Source of the DNA: Hyphomonadaceae bacterium
GTDB taxonomy: Bacteria; Pseudomonadota; Alphaproteobacteria; Caulobacterales; Hyphomonadaceae
Direction of reading: 5' to 3'
DNA: 64,000 bases
Assembly (NCBI GenBank): GCA_024742355.1
Contig: JANSYM010000012.1
Coordinates: 26,091-90,090 of the forward strand
Shown: positions 8,929 through 17,277 of the stretch, piece after piece
Layout of the letters: every line of letters starts with the position of its first letter
How positions within the stretch are numbered: position 1 is the first letter of the stretch
Notes under the pieces: generated by a model
What the model was told of the DNA's origin: nothing
Seen by the model: the letters and a program-made list of their open reading frames with translations, nothing else
Database searches by the model: none
Translations under genes and position numbers: made by a program

Positions 8929-9291
8929 TTAGGCTACGAATTTCCGCGGTTTTCCCGCGTCGTCCGATTCTCTTAGTGCCTCACACAGATTAGACAATGT
9001 CTTGTTGCTTCGGAAACTTTGCAAAATCAAAGCATTTGCTTCGTCTTCGTTGATTTCGTCTTGGCTCAATCCCGAGCTGCTTGGGTGAGCATCGAAGAAC
9101 CAGCGAATCTCGACGCCGTATGCGCGCGCAGCGCGTTGCAGGATCATCGGAGTCACCCGAACAACACCGCTTTCGTTTTGCGTCAGTTCGAACTCGGACA
9201 GTTGCAGCTGCTCTGCGGCAGACGCAATCGTCAGCGCTGCAGCTTGACGGGCTTGCCGGAGCTTCTCACCCAATCGGAGATCCAGGTTCAT
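8929..9291 (-). CDS. XRE-family regulator 1
   Basis: 120 residues. An N-terminal helix-turn-helix of the XRE type (LGEKLRQARQAAALTIASAA and following) ends in IRWFFDA, matching the WFF ending of the other three XRE proteins in this region (at 13221, 13422 and 17640). A roughly 50-residue acidic tail follows. The ATG at 9291 is chosen because GGGAGGA stands seven bases before it; an ATG nine codons upstream lacks one. A GTAAA-N4-TTTAC palindrome lies 42 bases upstream and is a possible self-operator. The Crp-like gene follows. Confidence 0.8.
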   Translation of the reverse strand: MNLDLRLGEKLRQARQAAALTIASAAEQLQLSEFELTQNESGVVRVTPMILQRAARAYGVEIRWFFDAHPSSSGLSQDEINEDEANALILQSFRSNKTLSNLCEALRESDDAGKPRKFVA

Positions 9292-9332
9292 GCGCAAATC
9301 CTCCCCCCACAAGTTCAACGCGAAACTTGAGC

Positions 9333-9346
9333 GTAAACTATTTTAC
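9333..9346. promoter_or_regulatory. Palindrome GTAAA-N4-TTTAC
   Basis: GTAAACTATTTTAC lies upstream of XRE gene 1. A better version, GTAAACTTGTTTAC, lies upstream of XRE gene 4 at 17728. Both start upstream of related helix-turn-helix genes, which makes an operator possible; the motif is short and AT-rich, so chance is not excluded. Confidence 0.25.
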
Positions 9347-9411
9347 ATTGAAAGTTAATGAGTCGTAAACCCAGCTGCGCGCGTTTGAGAACATTGGTCG
9401 TTCAAGACAGA

Positions 9412-9861
9412 TCAACCAGCGCCCTGACAGTTCTGATATGCCTGCGCAGCGTAAGAATACTCAAAGTACCCTGCAGCATTTGGAGCCACTGTCACACCGT
9501 AAACACCGTCCTCTGTTTCAGCAAAACAGTGCATCGGATTGCTCGAGTAGTTTTTCAAACTCACCGACGCGACGACGCGCGCAGCTTTGCAATCAAACGA
9601 TTGAACGACAAAAACGTCATTCTTCATCGCGCGTGATTCGCGAACAAACCCATAGGTCGCGTCGAGGGCGGCACGACAGTCCTGCACGTCCACTCTATCG
9701 GTAAATGGCGTCGCCTGAATGCGGCCAAGGCTAGCCAATCGGAGCGCGTCGTCTCCCGCTGAAGCGGCAGTTGAACACGCGCCCAATGCGAGACATCCAA
9801 GCGCGAGTGCGAGTACCGCGATGGGAGGCAAAGAGCTGTTGTGCGCCGCCTTGGTTTCCAT
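9412..9861 (-). CDS. Putative lipoprotein of unknown function
   Basis: 149 residues. The N-terminus is a lipoprotein signal (hydrophobic residues 14-28, then the lipobox LGAC with Cys29), so the mature protein should be lipid-anchored in the periplasm or outer membrane. The mature part contains four further cysteines that could form disulfides. I do not recognise a domain. Its 5' side contains a large interrupted inverted repeat (9910-9997). Confidence 0.65.
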   Translation of the reverse strand: METKAAHNSSLPPIAVLALALGCLALGACSTAASAGDDALRLASLGRIQATPFTDRVDVQDCRAALDATYGFVRESRAMKNDVFVVQSFDCKAARVVASVSLKNYSSNPMHCFAETEDGVYGVTVAPNAAGYFEYSYAAQAYQNCQGAG

Positions 9862-9909
9862 TGCTCATTCCCCTTGGTCTTCCGGACGATGGAGCACTTG
9901 GAACGGTGC

Positions 9910-9997
9910 AGGCCTGAGCCCACACCGCTCCTGTGGTGCATAGTAAGTGCGGACGTTCCTGGATGAGGCTTGGAGCGGTGCGGTGTCTCTCAGGCCT
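9910..9997. repeat. Large interrupted inverted repeat
   Basis: AGGCCTGAG (9910-9918) and CACCGCTCC (9923-9931) are exactly complementary to GGAGCGGTG (9972-9980) and CTCAGGCCT (9989-9997), giving two stacked 9-bp stems around a 40-base loop. It lies in the 343-base gap between the divergent genes at 9861 and 10205, about 50 bases upstream of the lipoprotein start. It has no T-run, so it is not a normal terminator; a folded leader or an ncRNA is possible. Nothing else was seen in this gap. Confidence 0.5.
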
Positions 9998-10204
9998 CCA
10001 GAAGGTTCGCAATTTCCGTCTTCAAATCATCCGCTTAACAAAAAACTACTTACAGTAGAAAATCAAACCGTGCTTCTACGGCCGTAACTCTGGCAAGGAC
10101 GTCGATCCAAGTTTTACAAGTCATGTAATCGGAATCGCACGAAACTGGTCTTATGTGAGGGCACCTACGGTCGGTCCGCGCAACGTATCAGGGGTCTTGC
10201 AAAC

Positions 10205-10750
10205 ATGTCCGAGATTGCAGGTTTCGACTTCACCGCGAAACTCAAAGACGGTGAGACGCTGGTATGGACAGGCCGCGGCAGTGGTCGCAATCTGAGTTTC
10301 AATATTCTCTTCCCAATGGTCGCCGTCAGCCTGCTCGGACTTTTCCTGGTTTTCGCATATCCGCTCAGCGGATTCCAGACGGAGATGGCGCTGGTTTCCC
10401 TGTGGGCATTGGTGATATCAGGGATCGTCGTTTGGTTCTTTCGGGCTCGGATGATGGGTCCATCAAAAGAAGAATATGCGATATCGGATCAGCGCATTTT
10501 TATCGTATCAGGCCCCATCGGCCGGGTTTGCCGAATCTATATGCCGACCGCGAAGAAACGCGCACGCGGCAACGCGCTGAAATTCTACGCGGTCAAACAT
10601 ATTCAGAAACGCCAGGCGATCGTGTTTCTGCCTGCGCGCTCTAAATCCATCCCTCAGGGCTACCCACCTATCTTTGTTGGCGTCGAAAACTCCCTTAAAG
10701 TTGCCGAGCTGGCGGCCGAGACCTTCGACCTAAAATTGGTGAAACGGTAA
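10205..10750 (+). CDS. Membrane protein with PH-like C-terminal domain
   Basis: 181 residues. A soluble N-terminus (~residues 1-30) is followed by two close membrane segments (about 31-52 and 60-78), then by a cytoplasmic domain containing EEYAISDQRIFIVSG, which resembles the bacterial PH (DUF304/bPH2) domain. No catalytic residues can be named. The gene precedes sthA by 84 bases on the same strand, but no shared role is evident. Confidence 0.6.
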   Translation: MSEIAGFDFTAKLKDGETLVWTGRGSGRNLSFNILFPMVAVSLLGLFLVFAYPLSGFQTEMALVSLWALVISGIVVWFFRARMMGPSKEEYAISDQRIFIVSGPIGRVCRIYMPTAKKRARGNALKFYAVKHIQKRQAIVFLPARSKSIPQGYPPIFVGVENSLKVAELAAETFDLKLVKR

Positions 10751-10834
10751 GCGGACTCTTTCGAGGAATTGCAAAATTTCAACCTTATGTTGAGTAAATC
10801 AGCGAATGCTGATTCGTGAACATTGAGGCGAACC

Positions 10835-12274
10835 ATGCAAACTGCATTTGATCTGATCGTAATTGGCAGCGGCCCAGCCGGTCGGCGCGCGGCCATTCAG
10901 GCTGCGAAACTGGATAAGAAAGTCCTCGTCGTCGAAAAATCCCGCCGGGTTGGCGGGGTCTCGGTCCATACGGGCACCATTCCCAGCAAGACTCTTCGCG
11001 AAACTGTGCTAAACTTGTCCGGCTGGCGTGAGCGCGGGTTTTATGGCCGCACCTACAAAGTCAAATCAGACATTACGGCGGACGATTTGCGCCATCGCCT
11101 GTCAAAGACGCTCGATCACGAAGTCGACGTGCTGGAGCATCAGTTTACACGCAACAATGTGACCCTGATCAGCGGACACGCGCGGTTTGTATCGCCCAAC
11201 GAGATCGAAGTGACTGCGTCCGATGGAAGTGTGCGCCGTTTTTCCTTTGAGCGTGCGCTGATCAGCGTCGGCACGAAGCCTTACCGGCCAGATTACATTC
11301 CGTTCAACGGTGAAACCGTCCTGGACAGTGACGAGATCCTGCATGTCGCTGAGCTGCCGCGCTCACTGACTGTGATCGGCGCCGGTGTAATCGGCATCGA
11401 ATACGCAACCATATTCAGCGCGCTGGACATCTCCGTGACCGTCATCGAGCCTCGCACCAGCATACTGAGCTTCATTGATGACGAGTTGATCGATGAATTC
11501 ACCTATGAGCTGCGCGATCGCGGCATCCGCATGCTGCTCGGCTGCAAGGCGCAGAACGTCCATGCCTGCGATGGTTATTGCGTCGTCGATCTGAGCGATG
11601 GGCGCAAGGTCAAATCGGATATGGTTCTGTATGCAGCGGGCCGGATTGGCGCCTCAGGCGATATCGGGCTCGACAAGGTCGGTCTCAGCGCTGATTCGCG
11701 CGGTCGTTTGAAAGTCGATCCGGTCAGTTATGAAACCGAAGTCCCGAACATCTATGCCGCCGGCGACATTATTGGCTTTCCAAGCCTCGCATCGACCTCC
11801 ATGTCGCAGGGCCGGATTGCTGTTTGCCACGCCTTTGACGTGCCAAATCCGGCGCAGCCTGAGCATTTTCCATATGGCATCTACGCGGTCCCTGAAATCT
11901 CGACTGTCGGATTGTCGGAACGCGAACTGAAAGAGCAAGGCATCCCCTATGAGTGCGGGATTGCGCGCTTCCGCGAAACCTCGCGCGGGCACATTATGGG
12001 TCTGCAGCGCGGCATGCTGAAAATGCTCTTCCACATCGAGACGCGACAGCTCCTAGGCGTTCACATTGTCGGCGAAGGCGCGACGGAGCTCATCCATATC
12101 GGCCAGGCGGTGCTCGTGCTCGGCGGTGAGCTGTCCTATTTCATCGATAATGTCTTCAATTATCCGACGCTGGCGGAGGCCTACAAGATCGCGGCGCTCG
12201 ATGCCTGGAACCGGCTTTCGCTGCACGATCAATCAGAAGCGGCGCCAGCGGATCTCGCCGTGGTGAACGGCTAG
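10835..12274 (+). CDS. sthA: Soluble pyridine nucleotide transhydrogenase
   Basis: About 479 residues, a flavoprotein disulfide-reductase fold: FAD-binding GSGPAGRRA at the N-terminus, NAD(P)-binding GAGVIGIEYA in the middle, and a C-terminal dimer domain. In place of the redox-active CxxxxC of lipoamide dehydrogenase the sequence reads VSVHTGTIPSKTLRE. This loss of both cysteines is the mark of SthA enzymes, which pass hydride between NADPH and NAD in the cytosol. The ATG at 10835 has GAGGCG upstream, whereas the ATG four codons earlier does not. A small membrane-protein gene follows. Confidence 0.9.
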   Translation: MQTAFDLIVIGSGPAGRRAAIQAAKLDKKVLVVEKSRRVGGVSVHTGTIPSKTLRETVLNLSGWRERGFYGRTYKVKSDITADDLRHRLSKTLDHEVDVLEHQFTRNNVTLISGHARFVSPNEIEVTASDGSVRRFSFERALISVGTKPYRPDYIPFNGETVLDSDEILHVAELPRSLTVIGAGVIGIEYATIFSALDISVTVIEPRTSILSFIDDELIDEFTYELRDRGIRMLLGCKAQNVHACDGYCVVDLSDGRKVKSDMVLYAAGRIGASGDIGLDKVGLSADSRGRLKVDPVSYETEVPNIYAAGDIIGFPSLASTSMSQGRIAVCHAFDVPNPAQPEHFPYGIYAVPEISTVGLSERELKEQGIPYECGIARFRETSRGHIMGLQRGMLKMLFHIETRQLLGVHIVGEGATELIHIGQAVLVLGGELSYFIDNVFNYPTLAEAYKIAALDAWNRLSLHDQSEAAPADLAVVNG

Positions 12275-12301
12275 TGGCAACAGGAAAGCAGGACGCATCG
12301 C

Positions 12302-12610
12302 ATGGATAGAAACAGTCTCACGCTCCTCGCCGTTCTGGCGCTTTCAGTTTCCAATCTGTTTGTCGGTATCAGCACACAGAACAAACTGCTTATCCTCGCC
12401 AGTGCCGCGATTTCGGCTGGCCTGGCCGTGTTCTACATCGCCCGAGAGTATTTCCAGATGCGCACAAATACGCACCAAGTCATGCCGGAAAGCGGCAAAG
12501 TGCGGCCTGTCGAAGCGACACGCGCGCGGTTTCCGATCTGGGTATTCGTCGTCATCCTGTTCATGATCTTGCCTGCCTTGATGTGGTTTGTGCTGACACT
12601 TCCTCGATAA
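12302..12610 (+). CDS. Small membrane protein
   Basis: 102 residues with two N-terminal hydrophobic segments (about 6-25 and 29-46) and one at the C-terminus (about 79-98), separated by a basic loop. No family is recognised. It starts 27 bases after the sthA stop on the same strand and may share its transcript. Confidence 0.55.
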   Translation: MDRNSLTLLAVLALSVSNLFVGISTQNKLLILASAAISAGLAVFYIAREYFQMRTNTHQVMPESGKVRPVEATRARFPIWVFVVILFMILPALMWFVLTLPR

Positions 12611-12759
12611 TCACAGGCGGCCCCGACGTCAGACGCGCTCACCCGCTTTGTGTATTAAATATTACATATTGCGAAGATGCGGGAATGGTGTCTTAATCAC
12701 CGCAATCGACACAGATCGAACTGTCAGGACATGACGGCCAGGGGATTATTCAGCGCGCG

Positions 12760-12966
12760 ATGAGCAAGCCTAAACTATCAGTCGACGACCTGGTATATGT
12801 TGCCGATATGCTTCGCGCGATCGCATGGGTCAAAAGCGATATCAATCCCGCATCGCCGGAAGCGCTTTACGAACTGGAAGAATGCCTGGGTGCCGCAGAA
12901 TCGGCCTTGCGCCGGGTCGCCGCCGAGATGACGATTTCAGCGCCCGCCGGAACAAAATCAAACTGA
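12760..12966 (+). CDS. Small protein, paralogue of 8033-8224
   Basis: 68 residues, the second member of the small family described at 8033. The shared positions are MSK at the start, YVAD-LRA, then LG--ES-ALRR-AAE near the C-terminus. Its end overlaps the 3' end of the convergent XRE gene by nine bases. Function unknown; repeated placement next to regulators hints at a role in controlling them, but nothing in the sequence proves it. Confidence 0.6.
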   Translation: MSKPKLSVDDLVYVADMLRAIAWVKSDINPASPEALYELEECLGAAESALRRVAAEMTISAPAGTKSN

Positions 12967-13221
12967 TCGGCGCAGACGCGGTGCGTCAAAGACCTCTTGG
13001 CCGGGCAAGCCATCGAAAAACCAGCTGAGCGGCAAATCCAATTCCCGCGCCACACGTGCCAGTTGCAGCGACGCCACGCGCATATTCCCGGACTCCATCG
13101 CTTCCAGCACGGCTGGTTCAATATCAATCCGCTGCGCCAATGCCGCTTGCGTTTGCCCGCATTGCTCGCGCGCTTCGATTATTCTTCGACCCAGGTGTCG
13201 ATCGATTTCTGATCCCGACAC
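12958..13221 (-). CDS. XRE-family regulator 2
   Basis: About 87 residues when started at the GTG at 13221, which has GGGGGAAG five bases upstream; an ATG at 13242 has no such site. The helix-turn-helix region (GRRIIEAREQCGQTQAALA and following) is followed by LSWFFDG, the signature shared with the other XRE proteins here. There is almost no C-terminal extension. The last codons overlap the convergent small gene at 12760-12966. Confidence 0.7.
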   Translation of the reverse strand: MSGSEIDRHLGRRIIEAREQCGQTQAALAQRIDIEPAVLEAMESGNMRVASLQLARVARELDLPLSWFFDGLPGQEVFDAPRLRRSV

Positions 13222-13421
13222 GGCTTCCCCCGAATTTGTCATCCATATATGCGACAGGCGCCAAACATACCGAAATGCCCCGTCGTGCAAGCATAATATT
13301 CATTAATGTCGGGCCTTCGTCAGCTCAAACCCCTTCACTTAGGAGTGAGCGAAAGTTGAGTACCGCTACTTTAGATTGAATTTACCTTTGCCGAATTACT
13401 CTCTTGGTCAAAGGCAGGCCC

Positions 13422-13688
13422 ATGTCCAAGACGCAAGACAATTGTATGGATGTCCAGATCGGTCAGCGCATTCGGCGCGCGCGCCTTGAGGCTGCGGTGA
13501 CACAAGCCGAGCTTGGGCAGATCCTTGGCCGGTCGAGTCAACAAATTCACAAATACGAACAAGGCAGTAATCGCGTTTCAGCCGGCACGCTGTTTACGAT
13601 TGCACAGGCCCTGGACCGATCCATTGACTGGTTTTTCAGCGATGCGGAATTGAGCCTGGACGCGGATCCCGCGCACTGGCTGAACTAG
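13422..13688 (+). CDS. XRE-family regulator 3
   Basis: 88 residues from the ATG at 13422 (AAGGCAGG upstream). The helix-turn-helix is IGQRIRRARLEAAVTQAELG through KYEQGSNRVSAGTL, then DWFFSD. It is close kin of regulator 4 at 17278, with which it shares QQ--KYE-G-NRVSAGTL. It is convergent with, and overlaps by four bases, the isochorismatase-like gene. Confidence 0.78.
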   Translation: MSKTQDNCMDVQIGQRIRRARLEAAVTQAELGQILGRSSQQIHKYEQGSNRVSAGTLFTIAQALDRSIDWFFSDAELSLDADPAHWLN

Positions 13689-14077
13689 GCGACGGCCTGA
13701 TCGTCCAGCGACATCAGAGCGGCCTGCTGCAGGCGCGGCTGAAATCCCGATTCGGTCAACAGGCTGCAGAGGCGCTCCAACTGAGCTTCCCGGGTCACGC
13801 CCGCCAGATTGATGGTTTTCGATGGACTGTCGACAAGAAACTCGATCAAGCCGCTCGGAACCTCATGCCAGAGATCAATGGCGTTAAAGACCGGATCGTA
13901 CCGCCCGATCGGCACTTGCAGCGTGGTCGCTACCCAACGAACGCCCTGGTGAACGTGTGCGATGGGAAGTTGCGCAATCCGCGCACGCCGAACCAGATCT
14001 GTGACCCGCTCCGCCAACGGCAAGAACCGTTGGTCGGGCACGTTTGGCGCGCGCGCATTGACAATCAGTAGCGACAT
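13685..14077 (-). CDS. Isochorismatase-like protein, apparently degenerate
   Basis: 130 residues, shorter than typical isochorismatase-fold hydrolases (about 180-210). The N-terminus SLLIVNARAPN and a later LAGVTREAQLERLCSLL resemble the first strand and the GV-T--CV segment of that fold. The catalytic Asp after the first strand is replaced, and the usual catalytic Cys position is not convincingly present. The ATG begins right after the stop of the GNAT gene (TAA directly followed by ATG), so translation is probably coupled. It may bind a product rather than hydrolyse one; that is inference. Confidence 0.5.
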   Translation of the reverse strand: MSLLIVNARAPNVPDQRFLPLAERVTDLVRRARIAQLPIAHVHQGVRWVATTLQVPIGRYDPVFNAIDLWHEVPSGLIEFLVDSPSKTINLAGVTREAQLERLCSLLTESGFQPRLQQAALMSLDDQAVA

Positions 14078-14713
14078 TTACGCGGCCACCACGCGAACAT
14101 CGTCGCCGCCGCGATTTTGCGATGCATCCAGAATCCCAGGCACATCCCATTCACCTTCCGGACGGATGACTTCATACGGATCGGATGTGATCCGGATGGC
14201 CTGGGGATGGGCAGCGATCGAGATCACCATCTCCTTGTATTCGAAATCGGAGAAGTAAAAACTCGGCCGGTCCTCCAGCAGTTCGCAATTCAGTGTCTTC
14301 GACCAGAGCGGCCACAGCCGCGCCTGGATTTGCGCCGTCATCCGCCGAAACCCCTTGCGAGCTGCAACCTCGCACGCCGCCGCCAACAAGACCTTCACGA
14401 CGCCGCTGCTGCGATGTTGCTGCAGGACGCTGACGCGTTCAATCTTTCCGAAGCTCGCGAACCAGCGCAATCTGAGTGTTGCGATCGGCTGCCCGTCGAG
14501 ATGCGCCAGCAAATGCGTGGCGCACATGTCATTGCCGTCAAACTCTTCGTCATAGGGGCAATCCTGTTCGCCCATATAAGTCAGCGTCCGCACGGTCACG
14601 ACTTTCTGATAGGAATCAAAACTGCGCACCAGCTCGATTTCGAACTTGTCGACCAAGTCCTCCGGGAGCGGCTTGGCCAGCCCGGATTGGCCGATTTCCG
14701 TAATGTTCAACAT
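14078..14713 (-). CDS. GNAT-family acyltransferase
   Basis: 211 residues. The core EEFDGNDMCATHLLAHLDGQ, then ATLRLR and IERVSVLQQHRSSGVVKVLL, has the beta-strand and P-loop order of GNAT enzymes, with a layout somewhat like autoinducer synthases. In the acyl-CoA loop the usual second Gly of RxxGxG is replaced by Val. The start codon overlaps the stop of the upstream gene (TGATG), and the next gene begins immediately after its stop, so the three are translated as one unit. The acyl donor and acceptor are unknown. The divergent LysR gene at 15416 is the probable regulator. Confidence 0.68.
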   Translation of the reverse strand: MLNITEIGQSGLAKPLPEDLVDKFEIELVRSFDSYQKVVTVRTLTYMGEQDCPYDEEFDGNDMCATHLLAHLDGQPIATLRLRWFASFGKIERVSVLQQHRSSGVVKVLLAAACEVAARKGFRRMTAQIQARLWPLWSKTLNCELLEDRPSFYFSDFEYKEMVISIAAHPQAIRITSDPYEVIRPEGEWDVPGILDASQNRGGDDVRVVAA

Positions 14714-15294
14714 CACGCGGCATCCCGCTCTGGACGGCGCACCGGCGGCTGCATCCACAGCTTGTCAGCGCCGAAGCCTGCCGGTTGAAAACCGATGCTG
14801 ACCATCGACCGCACGCCATCCTCGGTCGCGCCGCGCGCAAAGGCAGGCACCTGACCGTATCCGTCAACGCGCATGGTCACGGTCGCCATCATGACTTTCT
14901 TGCGGGCCTCGTGGGTCGCGCCCGCATAGGCGCCGACATAGACGCCAGCACAGGTCTGACCGAGCGCTGCAAGGTGTTCCTTCTCCGGCCCGCTGGGGTC
15001 AAATGTGCCAGCCTGGATGGCCTGCAAGCCTTCCGGCGAGACGGGTACGATGATGAAGATCCCATCAATCGGATCGCCGCAGATCCAGGATGTGGAGCCG
15101 GTAATGCTATTGATCCAGTTGATCATCTCGGCGGATGTCAGTGAGCTCCCCAACAGCTCCTCCGCCAGAGACATCATCTCTTCGTGTTCAGATGGTTTGG
15201 CTAGACGCCACCCAAACGCACCCATGCCCTTTATAATCGCGTCGCGATCAAGCACGAACGGATAGGTTTCCAATTCTTCTGTAATTGTTGTCAT
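14713..15294 (-). CDS. Conserved protein of unknown function, first gene of GNAT operon
   Basis: 193 residues from the ATG at 15294, which has AAGGAG eight bases upstream (an earlier in-frame ATG does not). I do not recognise a domain. The C-terminal half (ARGATEDGVRSMVSIGFQPA) resembles the end of a second GNAT-like fold. It is the promoter-proximal gene of a three-gene operon, divergent from a LysR gene 121 bases away, and is translationally coupled to the GNAT gene. Confidence 0.6.
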   Translation of the reverse strand: MTTITEELETYPFVLDRDAIIKGMGAFGWRLAKPSEHEEMMSLAEELLGSSLTSAEMINWINSITGSTSWICGDPIDGIFIIVPVSPEGLQAIQAGTFDPSGPEKEHLAALGQTCAGVYVGAYAGATHEARKKVMMATVTMRVDGYGQVPAFARGATEDGVRSMVSIGFQPAGFGADKLWMQPPVRRPERDAA

Positions 15295-15415
15295 CGCTGC
15301 TCTCCTTCTCTTCTTCCGGGATGACACAATTCGCCGATGCTCGATGCAGACAGAATCGAATTACGGTAGTACAGAAATGTAATAGGGTGATGGATAGTGG
15401 ATCGGCTGTGGCACA

Positions 15416-16405
15416 ATGTTTGAAAATCTGGACTGGGATAAGCTCAAAGTCTTCAGCGTCGTAGCGGAGCTTGGCAGCATGAACGCTGCCGCGACGCGGC
15501 TCAAAGAGACGGCACCAACTGTCTCGCGCAAGATTGACGAGTTGGAACGCACACTCAATGCGCGTCTCTTGTACCGCTCCCCGCGCGGGGTGACGCTGAC
15601 AGAAGCGGGCAAGAAGGCACTGCGCTATGCCGAAATCATGTCAGATGCGGCCGATGGTCTGCGCAGCGATGTCCTTGATCACGACCTACCAGCGGAAGGC
15701 CCGGTCACGCTGTGCACGGGCGATGGCCTGGCCGCACATTGGATCGCCCCACACCTGCCTGATTTCCATCTGCAGAACCCCAAGATCGAATTGCGCCTGG
15801 TGACCACCGACCAGCCGGACACTGAACTGCTGAACGAGAAATCCGAAATCGCCATTCAATTCAGCGAACCGCTTAGGCAGGAAATCGTCTCGAAAAAGCT
15901 GGGCATTCTGCACTATGCGTTTTTTGCGTCGCCGGAATATCTCGAAACCTTCGGTCACCCGGCCAGCCTGTTCGATCTGCACAATCACCGCTGCATCATT
16001 CACTCCGGCTACGTCAATCAGATGGAGCGCTGGGCCCCGAAGGCGAAACAGTTTCGCGATCTGATCGACTTCGCGCTGGTGACCAATTCGGGCTCGGTGA
16101 TGATCGAAGTGTGCGCCAATGGCGGCGGCATCGCGCTATTGCCGACTTACGTCCACAGCCTGGGTAAAACGATGGTGCCGCTGACCTTGCCGGAAGTTGC
16201 GCCGATTCGTTTTTGGCTGACCTATACCGAACGGGTTCGCCGCCTCGCCCGTGCTCAGATTGTGATTGATTGGCTACGCGGGCTGTTCAATCAGAAATTC
16301 TCACCCTGGTTCAGGCCGAACTTCGTCCATCCTCTGACGGTAGATGCAGAGGAACCTGTGGCAAATGCTACAGTGCAGCCGATTTCAGCACACCAGAATG
16401 CGTAA
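15416..16405 (+). CDS. LysR-family transcription regulator
   Basis: 329 residues. N-terminal winged helix (LKVFSVVAELGSMNAAATRL through VSRKIDELE) and a periplasmic-binding-like co-inducer domain (residues ~90-300). It is transcribed away from the three-gene GNAT operon, the usual arrangement for a LysR protein and its target, so it probably controls that operon in response to a small molecule. It has about 25 extra residues at the C-terminus after the effector domain. Confidence 0.85.
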   Translation: MFENLDWDKLKVFSVVAELGSMNAAATRLKETAPTVSRKIDELERTLNARLLYRSPRGVTLTEAGKKALRYAEIMSDAADGLRSDVLDHDLPAEGPVTLCTGDGLAAHWIAPHLPDFHLQNPKIELRLVTTDQPDTELLNEKSEIAIQFSEPLRQEIVSKKLGILHYAFFASPEYLETFGHPASLFDLHNHRCIIHSGYVNQMERWAPKAKQFRDLIDFALVTNSGSVMIEVCANGGGIALLPTYVHSLGKTMVPLTLPEVAPIRFWLTYTERVRRLARAQIVIDWLRGLFNQKFSPWFRPNFVHPLTVDAEEPVANATVQPISAHQNA

Positions 16406-16455
16406 TACCGACCCTTAAATAACGCAAAACCTGTATTGCAGAAATTATATAACTG

Positions 16456-16479
16456 ACCGCCTTGCTTTAACGCGGCGGT
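16456..16479 (+). terminator. Weak hairpin after LysR gene
   Basis: ACCGCC (16456-16461) pairs with GGCGGT (16474-16479), followed by TTCGTG. The stem is short and the T-tract poor, so termination is only possible. Confidence 0.3.
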
Positions 16480-16527
16480 TTCGTGTCCAAATGCTCACTC
16501 TAAGGGGATAATGGTAGGGTCACGCAT

Positions 16528-16734
16528 ATGTCGGGTAAGAAAGATTTACCTGAATTGCCGCCAGAATGGCGGAAAAACACCCCCTTGGGGGAAGCGCTGA
16601 GAGCGCGCTATGAAGACGTGCTTAACGAACCCGTTCCCGAAAAGCTGAAACAGTTGATCGAAGAGCTCAAGAAAAAAGAGCGCGAAGAGGCGTCCGGCGA
16701 CGAGCCCAAGTCACCAAATATAGACCAAGACTAG
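16528..16734 (+). CDS. nepR: NepR-type anti-sigma factor
   Basis: 68 residues. The centre, LGEALRARYEDVLNEPVPEK, followed by LKQLIEEL, is the NepR core: two helices joined by the NEPVP segment, known to bind EcfG sigma factors and PhyR. The ends are charged and probably disordered. The partner sigma factors are likely the EcfG-like products at 1516-2085 and 2355-2927. Most alphaproteobacteria keep nepR next to ecfG and phyR; here it is 13.6 kb from the sigma genes and no phyR is seen. GTAGGG lies before the ATG at moderate spacing. Confidence 0.82.
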   Translation: MSGKKDLPELPPEWRKNTPLGEALRARYEDVLNEPVPEKLKQLIEELKKKEREEASGDEPKSPNIDQD

Positions 16735-16898
16735 GTTTGAGCCGCACCCAAAGCGGTGTTTCCTTGACCGACTGTTTGCCAACTGAATTTTTTCTGAACT
16801 TTTTTCCATGCTGCGGGAACAAACTCGAGCAGGGCCGCATAGTTCTTAGTGTAGCACCTGCTACGCACTCACTGCGGAACACTCGAAAGGAATTCAAA

Positions 16899-17234
16899 AT
16901 GGGGTCGGATCCACTGATTGATCGCGAGATGCCACAATGGACCAAGTCCTTGCGGCGCCATGCGCACTTCTCTCAATCTATCGAAACAGAAGAGATGGCT
17001 GATGCCGAACTCGACATTCAGGTGGATATTCTCAAAGCCATGACCGCAAAGGCGGCCGAGAGCCCGGTCGACATGTTGCTGAAACTGAAATTGTGGGAAA
17101 GCTTCGTGTCCCCGAACGGCGAGATCCGCGAGGACGATATCGAGTCTCAGCTCATCCTGTCGGTGATCAAGGACCTCGAAGCGTTTATGCAATCGGGCGG
17201 CGGCTCAATGACAACATACGCCCAGGCCTCCTGA
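16899..17234 (+). CDS. Conserved small acidic protein, function unknown
   Basis: 111 residues from the ATG at 16899, which has AAAGGA upstream; the longer frame back to 16737 lacks a ribosome site and overlaps non-coding sequence. It looks helical, with no membrane segment or known motif. It follows nepR after 164 bases. Confidence 0.55.
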   Translation: MGSDPLIDREMPQWTKSLRRHAHFSQSIETEEMADAELDIQVDILKAMTAKAAESPVDMLLKLKLWESFVSPNGEIREDDIESQLILSVIKDLEAFMQSGGGSMTTYAQAS

Positions 17235-17277
17235 CGGACGCCCGAGCGCTGGATGCCAAAATGAAAAGTGTGCGTGT

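Noticed and set aside
10835..12274. Lipoamide dehydrogenase or mercuric reductase
   Set aside because: The redox cysteine pair is missing, as in soluble transhydrogenase.
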